Shown: in pieces, positions 20,280 through 34,299 of the stretch
Position numbering within the stretch: position 1 is the stretch's first letter
Layout: each line of letters starts with the position of its first letter
Source: Cryptomeria japonica
Lineage: Eukaryota; Streptophyta; Pinopsida; Cupressales; Cupressaceae
NCBI RefSeq assembly: GCF_030272615.1
Contig: NC_081407.1
Location: 375,079,018-375,143,017, forward strand
DNA: 64,000 bases
Direction of reading: 5' to 3'
Position numbers and translations under genes: made by a program
Notes under the pieces: model-generated
What the model saw: the letters and a program-made list of their open reading frames with translations, nothing else
What the model was told of the DNA's origin: nothing
The model's database searches: none

Positions 20280-22667
20280 TCACTCAAGTTGTTAGGGTTT
20301 GTTATTAACATAGAACTCATGATGTTGACTTAAGGCATCAAATAACTAAGTTCAAACTCAAAATTGATTTGATAATCATTCTGGACTTATAAGTTAATTT
20401 AAATATAATGTATTTGATACAAAATTATTATGTATGTATAATATAAGGAGTACATATATACATGTTTATATATATATATATATATGTATATACATTTGCG
20501 ACATGTTATATATATATATAACTTAATTGTGTGTTTGTGTATCATTTTCATATAAGTATCGTAAAATGATACTAGTAAACTTTATAAATCAATTTTTATT
20601 CATGTATAAGGGCTAAAGGTCATACTTAAGAATACATGAGAAACCATACATATATCGGTCATATTACTTAATTAAAAGTAATCACATTTATGTTGGCTAT
20701 ATTCATATTGCAAGGTGGCTCCAAGCCATAGTATATTCAACCACATCTTATATTGTGGAAAAGATGTTGAACCCAACAATGTGGGTAATGGAATCCAAGG
20801 CAAATGGAAAGTGAAAATATATATTGAAGAATTTCGTAACTCCTTGTAAGTGATAATCAACACATCCAATGATAGTTTAATATAATGGATTTTAAATTCA
20901 TTAAATTTTATTATTAGTTAATTGAAATATTCTTAACCTTCTAAGGATTATAGCTAATTGGGAAAAGCTTGAAGTTTGTAAATTATATAAGGAAAGAAGA
21001 TTGAATAGAGGATAATCACATAGCTTGTTTTTGGTAAATTCTTTCTAATGGAGAAGCAAAAGAAATTCAAACTCTGGTAGAATAGAGGTTGGGGATACTA
21101 TGAAAAGCTAAGAAAGGAATATTGAAGGCTTAGAAGAAGTACTCTACTCAACCAACTTGAAATACAATCACATAAGCCATGTTTCCAATTTTAAAATTTT
21201 TGTTTGAATTTTGAAATTAAAAAGGAAGAATAATTAAAGTAAATTTATATGTTCTTGTTAGAAGGAAATAATTCTAATACCTGACATTTTAGGTTAATAA
21301 GTTTGTATCACAACAATATTATGGTTTAGTATGTAATAAGCTCAATAGCATAGCTATGCTAAGGCATTCATGTTTGTCATTAAAGAAAGGGTTTGCCTTT
21401 TGTACCGTCTCAATTCTGAGACAAAGAAGCTAATATAATGGCAATGATAAGAAACATTTTTTTTGTCCTAAACCATAATGAAAGCAATAAACTTCAATTA
21501 TATAGCCCTTATGGGTAGAATTATAATAGCAACAAATAAAAATTATCATCTCTTTTAGCTAAACAAAATAGTCGTATGATTTATAGAAGTCTTTATAGAA
21601 GCAGATATTAAGTATGAAGATGCAGTAGTTGCATTGTGCTTTAATCATACTTGTTCTTGCATGAACAGTGAAGAAGATAAACCAAATAAAAAAGGTTGAA
21701 GGATTTCTAGTTTAAAGTATTGAATAAGGAAGAATTTTGCATTGTGTTTTCAACTTTTGATTTTAATAACAAGCATATGCACTCATATGTTGTAAGTCAA
21801 GGTTCATTTTACTGAACTTGTTACAAAACAAAAGTAAAGATAACTATTGTGAACCCTAGAGCTGAGGGCATATGTATATTTGTAAATATGAGGGTGCAAT
21901 AATGCAAGCTCATGTTCATGAATATGGTGCCTATTGAAATCTACAATAGTGGACTCAATTGAAGTAATATAAAAAATGTTGTGAATGGTAGCTATCCATA
22001 ATCATGTAGAACAACAAAGTCTAAAATTAGAATGGTTAGATAGAAATTATCAAACCTAGAAACAAGTGAGCCTCTAAACTTGAGTTAGTATACAATTAGC
22101 ATAAGAGGTAGTTGTGATCGGTCAGTTGACTAATGGCTATTATTGGTTCTAGTCGAATATAGTGGTGAACAATGACTACACATTAAATTATGCTTGCAAC
22201 TATAAAAAATTTGGCCAAGGTGACACTATCAATTACAAGCATTTGTTGGTTCACATGGTCTAGATGCACTACCTAGTCAGAGGCCATACTAGTTAGGCAA
22301 AACCTATAGTGTGTGACCTACTAGGGTTGTGTAGGATCAAAACATTTGCCTCATATGTAGCATTAGAACTTTTAACCTACTTACACCCTTGCGAAGATAG
22401 GGTCGCTTTTAGTAGATAGATGTGTAGGAGATTTCCATGTCTATGGTTGAGTGGTAAATTGCCCTAATGATACTTTCCCTTTGATTACTTACTTTAGATA
22501 ATAAAAAAATCAATTTAATAGATTACCAAAGGTTGAGAACCCTAAATTCCTCTTATACTTTATTTAATATGTATCCATGTTAAAATAGTTCTTGAAATGT
22601 TTATATACATTGTACTCCATGAATAATTGATATTACTACTTACATAAAAAAAAATGTTAAGTTTATC

Positions 22668-22670
<3 letters not shown>
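20280..22670. other. AT-rich intergenic DNA with TA microsatellites
   Basis: The stretch holds short (TA)n runs at about 20469-20485 and 20506-20521, and otherwise no recognisable gene, RNA or element end. Some segments near 22120-22460 have balanced composition that could be old element remains, but no motif supports a family. Confidence 0.4.

Positions 22671-22746
<76 letters not shown>
22671..22746. repeat. Compound (AC)n(AT)n microsatellite
   Basis: About 25 AC dinucleotides run directly into about 12 AT dinucleotides without interruption. The purity implies recent slippage. A polymorphic locus is likely. Confidence 0.95.
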
Positions 22747-25700
22747 ATTACATATCTATGTTTTTGTTTTCAAATTGTTCTTGTTTGATAATGTTATTTT
22801 ATATTATTCCTCATCTATAGTGGTTCGATGGCTTGTTACAAAATCAATGTTTAAAAAAAGTTTTAGTTTCATGCCTTCACCATATTCCATTAATTTGTTC
22901 ATGCATCACCAATACATCAAATGCCCAACAAGTAAATATCAAACGCCCCACAAAAATGGTAATGACCAGGTCAACAAACTGCAAAGATAAGTCACCTTGT
23001 ATTCAACACAACAATTTGTCTTCCTTCTAATATTTTTCCATGCTATTCTTCTTCATTATATAGGCATAAAAGAACACAACCACTTGTCTCCTCTACATGC
23101 CCTTCAGGGATTTTTTGAATGCCTTGTCTGCACCTCCATAAAATAGATAGTTGCTCCAAATCAATCACTAAATTCCTTAACCCCATTATCTACGACTTCC
23201 TCTACACAAAAAATGATTCATTTCAGCATCCAAGCAAACTTTTCAATGCAGAAAACTCCAAAACCCCATGTTGTTAGGCATTTCACTATTCTTAAAAGCA
23301 CTTCACATGCGCACATTGGTCTATGTCTATTTTTAGCCTTTATTGGGTCTATATATTTCCTCTTACCAATATTATTTCTTTCCATCCCTTGAAATTCAAC
23401 ATTTTCATTTTTATTTGAGAGCATTGACTATTTTATTCTTTTAAAGTTCTCATTATCGATGTACTTTATCACAACTTTCCCCATGCTTGCACTCCCTACT
23501 TTGCTTTTGTCATTGGCCCTAGGATTTGAGGTCTCCATATAATCATGTACTTCTTAAGTTACAAGACTAATCCATGAACCTTAGTTATTCTCCATGTACA
23601 CTTTTGAACCATGCTTCCTCTCTTTTATGCATTGAGTATTCAAAATCACCAATTCCTAATTTGAGGATTCACTTTTCTTTTATGTCTCAAAATCTTGGGC
23701 TTTTAGTTTTTTTCCTACCCATTTTCCTCACCCCACTTTCCATCTCTCTTCCTCCTTATGGGACTTGTACTTGTAGGATTACTCATACCATCATATCCAA
23801 AAGGTATAAGGTATGTGGTAAAACTAATCTTCGAACCTTGAATGTATTCCGCCCTATTTTCCTTGCTTTTCTTCTTCTAGCATTAGGGACACCACATTAA
23901 GTATCCCTAACCCATTTCTCTTGTCTTAGACTTTTGAACATATATATTTTCTTTTACCATAAATTGCATCTACTACTCCATATCTCTAATCCTTGATCCC
24001 TTTCCTTTACCTTTTTCATACTATTTAGTGGTATCAAATTTTCCCTCACTTTGATCCCACTTCTTCCATCAATATTGGGTATCCCTTTCACTGATCCTTG
24101 CTCTTCTTTACATATTTTTTCTTTCAAACTTATAAGATTATTTATACAACATTCCCTAAAGTAAGTTCGTATGTGGTAAGCCTAAAACCTACTTCCCAAC
24201 TACTCAATGCAACTTAGGCTTTTATAGATTCTACCAACCAATTAAACCCCGCCACAAGATGATCCTTTAATGACCAAACTAATGCCATATGCTGATAGTG
24301 ACATTTTCTTACGTGTCATCTAATCACTTTCTTGAATTAATCACAACATGATACATGTCTTACATGCACCTAATCACCCAAAGCAAGTAGAAAAGTGCAT
24401 GTTTTGATGTGATTAAATTTGACCTTCATATCTTAGCAATGATTTCCCTAGGAATGCCTTTCTAAAAATTAAAAGAGTGACTAATAAAAAGACTTCCATA
24501 CCAAAGAAAACTATCAATATCCAAGAAAACTATATCCCTTTTCAAACCCCAACAATACATATTTAGTTTATAGGAAATCTACCCTCAATTTATAGAGATT
24601 TTCTTTCAAGTACCACCCTCATCAATGATCTAGATTACTTTGATAAGATTCTTCAATTCCTTAGTCCTATGCAACACATTGTCCCTTGGAAAAGGATTTT
24701 AGATTGAGCCATGATATCCCCATGAATGCCTCTGTAAAAATTCTAAAGGTTGGTTGGATCTATCCTTATTAAGTTTAGAAAAATAAAGAGAGCAACCTAA
24801 TATAGATTAATGATGAAAACCTATAAGTGCACTAAGACCTATAAGTCATGTAAAATTACTCTATTAGAATATAAAATAAGATAGAGATCATTGTAGATAT
24901 TAAAAAGAAAGATGTGGTAGTATTACATGTCTTATACTACCACTTGATAAATTAAGGTACAAAAAAGAGGAGTTAATGATGAATAAATTAAATCAATTCA
25001 ATGTTTATGGAAAAAGATGAAAACAAGATGGATATAATAAGTATTAGATGATCAAGATAGGTTTTGAAGATTATTTAATGACCATGATAGAAAAGAAGGA
25101 AGAAGAAAAAATGTTGAAACAATCCTAGGACTGAGAGGAAAGATAATGAAAAATGTTCAAAAAAGTGTGAGAAGCATCAAGAGAGATGCAATATATAAAG
25201 ACTATAGTATTGAGATAGATATATTCTCAATGGACATGGAAATCATGAATATTAAATAAATAGAGTGGTTTATAATGTAAATCAAATTTATAGTGAAAAA
25301 ACTAACTAAAATGATTTAAGGCAATTGAAAGAAAATACGACAATAATGAAATTAGAGAAGTTTGACCTTATTTGTAGGGATACTGTAGGTGGGGTTTCCA
25401 TGAGAAAGAAGAGGAAGTAAATAAGGGAGGAAATTAATTTGTTAATTGGTGAAGAGGAGATAATATCTAGCAATAGAATAAACTTAGAAGTCATTGTTAT
25501 CAATGAAGCCTGCACTCTCACAAAAGCTGTTAACTTCAGGAACCTATTGAAACATGGGAACACTTCCATGTTGTGGGTGACCTAGAACTGAAGTGGACCT
25601 CTAGAGAAAGCTGGTTCTTTCTAACTGGCATTCACCTAAACCTAATGATTTTGCTGAGAAAAGAGAAGAAGGAGAACATAAAATGAAACTACTATCTAAC

Positions 25701-26439
25701 AGGTGATACACCAAAATGAATATCTGAAAAATTTAGAAAAACTGATTAACACACAAAATAACCAGTAATAAAAGGAACTCTTGTACAACTCAAAAAATTC
25801 ATAACCTCTGCATCAACACTTCATAAGAAGGCTGTAAAAATAATAATCTCAGCAGGAGAAAAGATGTTTTCTCACAACCCAAGGTTACTCTTATAACTAG
25901 CACAACCTATGACTTGCAAATAATTAGAAACTCCTACATAAAGGTGCTAATAGAAACACAATCACAAGGATAAAAGACATCACTTGAAACTGCATTAGCA
26001 CTAAGCACAAAAAAACAAGAAATCTGAGAAGGCAAAATATGTATTACTATTAAATAGTGTTACAAAGCTTATAAAAAGCTCTCTGAAACTGGTTACAAAC
26101 TCCTTCCTTTCTGCATAGAGAAATCAGAAAATTACATTCTGCAAGAAGCAAAGGTAAGATCCCCTCAAATAAATGAAGTCCTGCAATATATATGCTTTTC
26201 ACAAAAAGTGGTCAAAAGGACTCCACCTCCTCTTTTTTGGGTCGAGCAGGCTCAAAAACCCCACTTTTCAGGCCCTAAAACAAGTCTAAAAGGGAACATA
26301 CTTGAGCAAAAGTCAAGCCAGCCCATACCTTGCCATAAAAGCTCCTAATGCATCATAAATGATCCCAAAATATCTCCTGACAGGCTTGCAAGTCTTCATC
26401 AATGCAAAAAATATCTCTTTGACTTTATCAATAAATGAA
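22747..26439. other. Long AT-rich intergenic stretch
   Basis: No gene could be supported. Frames of 60-108 codons (for example plus strand 23574-23900 and minus strand 25306-25569) lack domains, paired splice sites and similarity to anything I recognise. The plus strand near 25338-25570 reads through two consecutive open pieces with ordinary amino-acid composition and may be a worn-out coding fragment, but no family can be named. Confidence 0.4.
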
Positions 26440-26835
26440 AGAAAAAAAGATTTAATAAAGTGATTTATAAAACACCACTTTATTAAATACCTTTTTAATC
26501 ATTTTTACATTTTAAGTCAATTTTTTTTAATAAATAAGAAAGATATTTAATAAAGTGATGATTTATAAATCACTTTAGTAAATATTTTTATTACTTACGT
26601 ATATTACATTTCAAGCTAATGCATTTAATAAATATAAATATAATAAAGTTATTTATTAAAGTGACAATTTAAAACTCCACTTTAACAAGTAATTTATTAA
26701 AAAAAAATGCATATGTTATATTTTCTTAAGAGATAATATCTATTAAGTGATCTATCATTTATCACTTAATAAGTATTAATTATTAAGAAAATATTATCAA
26801 GTGAATAAATGGTAGATCACTTAATAAATATTATT
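26440..26835. repeat. AT-rich repeats and foldback built on CACTTTATTAAA / AAGTGAT
   Basis: Words such as TTTAATAAAGTGATTTATAAA and their complements recur about every 60-70 bp. At 26748-26825 a segment with TATTAAGTGATCTATCATTT is followed by its inverted copy (AAATGGTAGATCACTTAATA), giving a hairpin with arms of about 30 bp. It may be a small foldback element inside AT-rich DNA. No target duplication could be fixed. Confidence 0.5.
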
Positions 26836-29689
26836 TCCTAGAGATGTAAAACATTGCATATCCACCCCTACTTTTCATGGGGGATGAAGTTTGAGGAAAA
26901 ATAAAAAGAACAAGGCAAACAAAAAATGCCCCTATGAATCAATGACAATATAGGGAAAATACATCCTAAAAATCTCATTATATTCTTCATCTCTTTGGCA
27001 TTCGATACTTTCATCTTTTGCCGCTGGAAACTCCACGCCATGCTAGGGTTTGAACTCGACACGAAAAGGAGGAATTTTGGGCAATTTGCTGTGTGCTGGG
27101 CATGATTCTGAGTGTTGTCATATGGATTTTTCTGTACAAAATGTGTGGTAAGATGATTTATTTTCTAAACCCATATTTTGACCTCCATCCTTCTCAAATT
27201 GAAGGTGATTTTGAGCCTCTAAGGCCATGACCTTGACTAATTTTGATGCATATTTTCTATGTATTTTTCACTTTTTGATTTGAAGCACCGCCATTCTGGA
27301 AAATCTAAAAATCATCTTGAAGGGGCTTTTGAAAAATTGAAAATGAAAGATCAGGCTGTCATGAGGGTTTGAACCCTGAGAGTCAAAGTTGAGCTTTTCT
27401 GGAAAAAAAAAAATGCAGGCCTTTTACTCTGTTATGAACCACTTCGGGTGCACAAAATTTTTTGTACAAACAATCGATTTTTTGCACCTTACTTGGAAAG
27501 AAAAAAAAAACTATAATGATATGGCATTGCTGTAGTGTTTTCTCCTTGCATTTTTGTGATCATTCGAACCAGAAGGTGTGCTTGAAAACCACTGCTATAA
27601 TTATCACTGCCTATGATTTTCATTTCTATGCGTTCTTGTGCTCTTTTGGCGGCCACAAATTGCTATTACTTGGGCTACAAATCTGCTCCATTTTATATAA
27701 AACTGGCCCTTTTAATGGTAGGGGCTACTTTTTTTATTACTTTATCAACATATCTCTTCTTTTCATGATACAGATTGTCATTGAGAATAGCCTCCATCAT
27801 AACTATAATATTATGATCAGTCCTCTAGTTGCTCCAATACTGCCATACTGCCATAATTATCACTGCATTTTTGGAGAAAATTTCACCATTTGAACTAATC
27901 TTTGGTGACCTCAGAACTATCACAACTACTCATGAAGTTGTTATCTTCATTTTGTTGTTATTGATGACCAGATAACAACACACCAGACTGATAAAAATCA
28001 CTATCCAATGTTGCCACCGAGACTGTCCTTTAATCTCGGGTTTGTCTTCATCATGATTTGACTGTTAATTCATCCTTACCTTAGACTGTATTCTTCTGTC
28101 ATTGTGCTATGATGTCTGATGAGCAAAGAGCTGACGAATTTGCCATTGTTTGGAATTTCATTCTGTCCTTTGTTTACTTGATAATTTAGAGTCTGTGATA
28201 ATATCTAAAGATCGAATCATAAACTACTCTTTTACCCTCAAACACTACAATAGGGTTTGACAATTCTGCTTTGAATCTTGAACTGCTGCATTTGATCAGG
28301 TTATAGACTGTGCAAATAGTCCTTAGGCTATTATTTGCCCTCAAATAGGGCACACTACTGTCTTTACTAGCATTGATTCCTTATACACAGACTTTGTCCT
28401 TTTTCCTTCACTGCACTTCATGGATCTTGGAGTTTTCTTGATTAAGGCTACTGATTAGTGTTGATATTGTATTTGTTGTATACTCTTATGACATTGTTAT
28501 GAAGTCATGGCCTTGACCCTTTGACTAAATTTTTTTGTCATATTCCTTATGTTGCTTCTCTGTTTTCAAGGTGATCTCAATCATAAAGGTGAATGCGATT
28601 TTCCTTTGATATCAAATGGTACTGTTAAATGCAATCACCTTAATATAGCATGATTTAAACTTCAATGTCACCCCCTTGTTGCTAAGATGACTATCTTTAC
28701 CCAGCATGCATATTGGGAATGAAAACATTATTTCATTGTGATTCCATTATTTTGTACGTATACCAACCTGATTCGCTTGTCCCCTTATAGTTCATTTGCT
28801 AACCTGTAGCACATTGGGCTCAACCCTTGCGGGAGCCCATTTGACCCCCGGTGCTATACATGAAAAGACACCAGTATCTGCACAGGAAACAAACACATTG
28901 GATAAAAATTGGTGATATGATAAGTATATTTGATAATTCTTGCTTTCTGGGACATCCGTAACAAGCTAGCTCCTATGATGCATGTGAAGGCCATATTGTA
29001 TGTTTATAGATGCATGTATAAGTATTGCTTGATGACCCAACATTTCTCTAACAACATTTTCACTTCCAGATGCAGGCATGTGGAGCAACGAGGGCACAAT
29101 AGCTGGATGCAAGGCAAACGGGAAGACTAAAGGCGATGCAGGGTAGCTCAAGCCAGACTTGTCATTCAGGCAATGATGAGTCACCCTTCATTACTTGTGT
29201 ATTTTCTTTTCATAACACCTATAAATGTATCATGTGTTCTTCATGTGCATTATAATGGTTAGTCCCACGACTTGTGTGAGATGTTATTCATTTACATTGT
29301 CAATAAAGATTACATTTTCTTCTAAAAATAATAATAATTGCACTTTCTTGTGTCATATGCATCTACATGAATGCAATCTGCAATGTGATAATATAATTGC
29401 CTTTTCATTTTCTTAGTGCACTTGGAATGCAATATAGTAGAAGTAATATGTATCTTTGTTCCATTTTTGTAAAACAAACATAACTTAACTTATTGTTAAG
29501 CTAGAAGCAAAAAATAGGTAACAATCACCAAACACTTAGATTTTTTCAAGGAAACTTTGGAGATAATAGATACTCAAAGGATTCTAGCAAACATATCCTT
29601 ACATTAGACAACCATTAGAGTATGGTTGGCATTAATGATGATTAGAATCAATGATATGATTTTGTGAAGACCCCCAATAACGAGGCACT
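26836..29689. other. Intergenic stretch, nothing assigned
   Basis: Composition is slightly less AT-rich than around it, and pyrimidine-rich parts on the plus strand (27450-28550) could suggest an old transcript, but I cannot support exons. The 143-codon frame at 27462-27893 has no domain and a composition that reflects base bias. A small GGGCTC...GAGCCC hairpin lies near 28818-28842. Confidence 0.4.
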
Positions 29690-31100
29690 AAGATGGTGCA
29701 TTAAAGAATGTCTAAAACATAATATAACATAAAAATAATTGAGTGACTAATTTTTGAAAAAAATCCATTCACCTAATGTGTGAACAAAAATAATTAAGAA
29801 AACAATGAAGATGAATTTTTTTTGAGGAATCTTAAAACTATTATGAACAATAATTTAATAGTGTGGTTAGAAAACTAGAAGAAACCTTGACATAAAAGTT
29901 CAATAAAATTGAGTGGTTTATCTTAAGTTTAACCCCTCATATTATAATAGAAGTAGATGAGAATATTTCCACTTCATATAGGGATTTATTAGAATTGATC
30001 ATCATAATAGAATCCTAGTCAAAGGTATGGGAGAATGATTTAGCGAGAATAGATGAAAATGGTCATTTCAAATTGGAGTTGAAACATAATGTTGGAATAA
30101 GAATTCCTAATGAAAGGTAAAAAAGTCAATACCTCTACCCAACTTAGAAGAAGTAAAAATTGGTTTAAAAATTATAATATGAAAAACCATCTAAGGAATG
30201 AATATTTGATCATCTAAGGTACCAAGGGGGCTACCACACTAATAGGGTTAAATTCCCCTAAAAATATAGTATGTAAAAATTATAAAATATAAAGTGGGAC
30301 AAACATGACAAAAAAAGGTGTTCATTTTTTCTTCATGAAGAAGATAACTATGCACCAATGGCTCTTGGATTGACTAGAGAAGGATTTTGGATAGGAGTAT
30401 GTATAGCACATATCATCAAGCTATGAGAACACTGAATATTTATTTGGCACATGGATAGTGGGAGCTTCAATTGAGAGCAAGTATAAGACCATTTAGCAAT
30501 ATCCACTATGTAGTACCACAAATTCAAGATGTAGGACCCTATATGAGCTACCATGATAACTATAGAGAAGGAGATGGTAGGGGAGGCTACCACATTAATA
30601 ATAGATGAGTCAAAGAAAGGGGAAGGACCAAAAGGACAAAATGCTATAACTATGATAAACAAGGACATTCTACTAATGAGTGCACAATAAAAATAGGAGA
30701 AAACTCCACCTATTATTTTTGTGGTGATAAATGACATGATATTTCTATTTGTCCCAAATTCAGTGCTCTATAAGAAGTGTTGACACCATGACTAAAAAGT
30801 GGATAATTGTCCAGTCTAAATGTAAGACATGAGGCTAAAGTAGTAATGAATAGCTAAAGTAAAGGATAAAATGTTAGACAATCTAAGAAATCAAATATAC
30901 AATAGGAGAATCCTCAATGAGAAAAGATAAATTGAAAAAATAATACAAAGGAAAAAAAGAAAAACTCAAGAAAAAGGCCATGTAGAAACCTAAGAAAAAA
31001 GAAAAAAATGAATTTCAATAATTTTTCGAGGTTGGAATAATAGAAGCATATCCTAGGATAATCTTATGAAAGTGAAGAAAAATATTTAGGTAAGGGTGAA
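29690..31100 (+). pseudogene. Decayed retroelement gag-like region
   Basis: At about 30640-30750 the plus strand reads KCYNYDKQGHSTNEC followed by YYFCGDK, HDISICP. This is a pair of degraded CCHC zinc knuckles as found in LTR-retroelement gag. Upstream DNA (29690-30630) has scattered open pieces with gag-like composition, and downstream DNA is very Lys-rich. No LTR or polymerase motif could be recognised, so the family is not assigned. This is an old fossil with many interruptions. Confidence 0.45.
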
Positions 31101-33329
31101 AATGATTTGGTGAGAAGTAAATTCAGAGAGATAATTAAGAAAAACTAAAAGGAGAGGATGATAGTAAGGTAGTTTCATAATGAAATAGGTCTATAGAGTG
31201 GTAAAAAACATTATAAAAGAGAGATATTTATGCAAGAATTTTTATTGCGAAGATTTGGAAAAATATTGTAATAAATACCCTCTTGATATTACAATTGAGA
31301 AGAAGATAGGAGATATGTGAAATAATGCATTGATAACAAAATATTAAATCCATCACTTTCTCATTTACACCTTGATTACAATGCATAAAAATTGGTGAAA
31401 TTGACTTACAATCCTATGTTGAGTTGAATGTGTTCCATGAAAAGATGAGTGAGATAAATGAAGGAACCCATATAATAGGTAGATAAATAATAGAACCATT
31501 TTATGTTTTTTTCTTAATGAATAGATAAATGATTATCTATAAATACATCATCAAAGTAATAGTCAATACACATTGATCTATAAAGGATAGAATATGCATC
31601 TTAATATCTCTTATCCAATCATACACATGTGTCAGTGTTTAATGTGATGAACTATGATACTTGTGGCTAATTTATTATATCCAAACATATTATGTCGTGA
31701 AGGAGGTTTAATGTTCCATCTCCTAGGGGTATAATTTGATGGGAGAATAGAAACTAGTATTGCATCATCGATATTTCATGAAGTAGGTGTTAAACGATAG
31801 AGATAAGGACATGGGTTGGGACATTGAGGGTAGGAGATGCAAAAAAAAAACATGTTTTGACCTAAGAGTGTGGCAAGGGTTGTGAGGTTCATGGTAAAAT
31901 AGGAGAGGAGTGAAAGTAGTGGTTAAAGAGGATCAAACAATATAAGTGAAGGGTAAGGGTTGAAAAGGTTGCACATAGTGGTAGGAGGTAAAGTATTTGC
32001 CTAAAGGAACATGATCATAGTTAAAAGGAGGAACGAAGAGAGACACATAAATGGTAGGAACATGGTTGGATAATAAGGTGTAGGCATGAAAATTTAGGTG
32101 AAGGAATATTAAGTGGTAGGAAAAAGAAAATAGCTGGCTAGAAGAGTGGGTTTAAGGTAGGAGAGCTAGACTATAAAGGAACATGATTTTAGATCATATG
32201 TCTTATACCTTCTAATATCTCTAGCCCCTCAAGATGGGTGATGATGATATTTATTAAGGAGTAGGTGACATTATCAAGTGTGATACTTTGGAGGCGAGGC
32301 AAGTGGTAGTCAATTTTGGTAAGTGACAAACTTAGCATCATCTAATAGGGATTCATTATCGAAGTGGTCATAATTGTGAGACATGTAGACTTGACATGTG
32401 GGTTAAATGACTTTGGAGGAACGAAGGTAATGAAAAAAGGAAGAGGAAGGAAAATACATGGATGGTTAAGATAAGGGTTCCTATAAAAGATAATGTATAA
32501 GGAGGGAATAGTCAAAGAAGGAAAGATAATAATTTATATCAAAGAATTGAAAAATGATTCATCCTCATATGCTATAGGGAATTTGAGTAGAAAAATTTAG
32601 AGTTTTTTCAATGAAAATAAAGACAAAGATAATAGTGTAGCAAATGGATAGTAACCTAATTGCTATATACTCTATATATTACATGACTATGTTTATGTTT
32701 ACTAAAACATAGAGTTTCATGGAATGACAACAAAATTTAAAAATCAATGTAGAATAATTAACTTTCAAACATTAGAGTGAGAGTTTGGTGTTTAGAGAGA
32801 AAATATCTTTTAAGGATGAAGAGAGGAATACATAATGAAGGTTAGGATTCACGTCAAGTTCACTACAAATATAAATAGAATATAGATAGCCTACACAATT
32901 TAAATGTAGGAAAGTCTTTTTCAATTACCTTAGGATTCAAGCAATAGATGGATTTATTTAAGTTAACATAAATACATAAAAAAACCTTTACCAATTAAAT
33001 AATAAATTAGTTTTCTTTCTAGCTCAATTTCTTAATATTTCTCAAATGAAATTCTTAATCTAAATGAGACTCTATTGAAAAATGATTTACTAGCAGCTAA
33101 ATTTATGAATGAAAAAATTATTTAAAGACATTTAAAAGATTGACAGAAAATAGTAGAACCTATTGAAAAAACTGAAGTTGCTTATTGAAAGAGCAAATTT
33201 CATTTTTATATAAGGATGTTCGCAACCATACCTCTATTATAGATAACAACAAACATAAAGTGTGCTAAAAGTTTAGAGAAATACATAATAGAATAGGGAT
33301 GTCGAATTTACATTAGTAATAAATGTGGT
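31101..33329. other. Purine-biased intergenic DNA
   Basis: The plus strand is strongly A/G-rich from about 31750 to 32620 with frequent TAGGAG and GGTAAG words, possibly the worn continuation of the gag-like region to its left. No motif of protease, reverse transcriptase, RNase H or integrase was recognised on either strand. Confidence 0.4.
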
Positions 33330-34160
33330 CTCAAAATAGCTCCTGCCCCTTATTATGCTTCCACATTTTGCATACATTTTGTACAAGAGTAATTCCAACT
33401 ACATTGGACAAAATTGCTCTATCCTTAATGCTTTAATGGATGTCCAAGGATCCCATTTTGGCACGGGCTAGGAGGATGCTAGAAAAGGTTGCAGAGTCCA
33501 GCTATACACTTGCGAACTGCATTTGCTTGAAATTTCCTAAAGCCTTTTTAAAAAATTGATTTTGTGAACCCATGAAAACACATTTCTTTGAGGCATTCTG
33601 TTAAAAAATTGACATGACTCGTCTATAATTCTGCATATCCTGCAATCATGGCACATTCAATGAGGCTACAAATTTTGGAGGCATTTTGTCACAAATCAAT
33701 CTTGTGCGTATCCTGCAATCATGGCATTCCACGAGATCACATTTTTTTGAGGCGTTTTGTTAAACAGTTACTGCTCCCTGTCTATGTTTCCACATTTTTC
33801 TACATGTCTACCAGGTCAGTTGCAACTACAGCATCTGGCAGAATTCCACTGTCCTTTACCATTTGACGGATTCCATACCCTGTTCCAAAGCTCCCATTTT
33901 GGCACAGGCAGGGAGACTACTGGTAAAGGTTGCGGATTCCGGTTTTACATCTGCCCATTGCATTCGCTTGCAAGTTCCTGAAGCCTTTTCAAAACTCCAT
34001 TTTGCGTATTATCCAGGAATCATGGCATTCCATAAGACCACATTTGTTTTGAGGCATTCGATCAAACTGGTTCACGTCCCTTGTCTGTGCTTCCACATTT
34101 TGCATGTATGTCCTATTAGAGCATTTCACATGGCTTCCTTGGCTGCGATGACAAAATTCC
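33330..34160. repeat. Degenerate tandem repeat, units of 300-430 bp
   Basis: A set of landmarks repeats in the same order: TTCCACATTTT, AATTCC, CATTTTGGCAC, GGTTGC, GCTTG...TTCCTGAAGCC, AATCATGGCATTCC and GAGGCATT. Starts are near 33342, 33768 and 34072. The first unit is longer because the ATCCTGCAATCATGGCA...GAGGC sub-repeat occurs twice in it (33636-33760). It is an old minisatellite-like array. Overlapping frames follow the repeat and are not credible genes. Confidence 0.65.
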
Positions 34161-34168
34161 ATGAGAGA

Positions 34169-34198
34169 CTTTCTCTCTCTCTCTCTCTCTCTCTCTCT
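34169..34198. repeat. (CT)n microsatellite
   Basis: About 14 uninterrupted CT dinucleotides sit just after the last unit of the neighbouring tandem array. Confidence 0.95.
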
Positions 34199-34299
34199 TA
34201 TGTGATTGAACTCTTTACAACCACCTACCAAACTTACGTAGCGCGGAGCGATTTTGAATTCGTTTTGGATTCTTTTTACATTTTTATGTATTCTTTATT

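Noticed and set aside
27462-27893. 143-codon plus-strand frame
   Set aside because: Aromatic- and Cys-rich composition reflects pyrimidine-rich DNA. There is no domain, no signal or transmembrane pattern with charged flanks, and no splice partner.
28818-28842. GGGCTC/GAGCCC hairpin, considered as a terminator or RNA element
   Set aside because: It is a short single hairpin without a transcript context. Such structures are common by chance.
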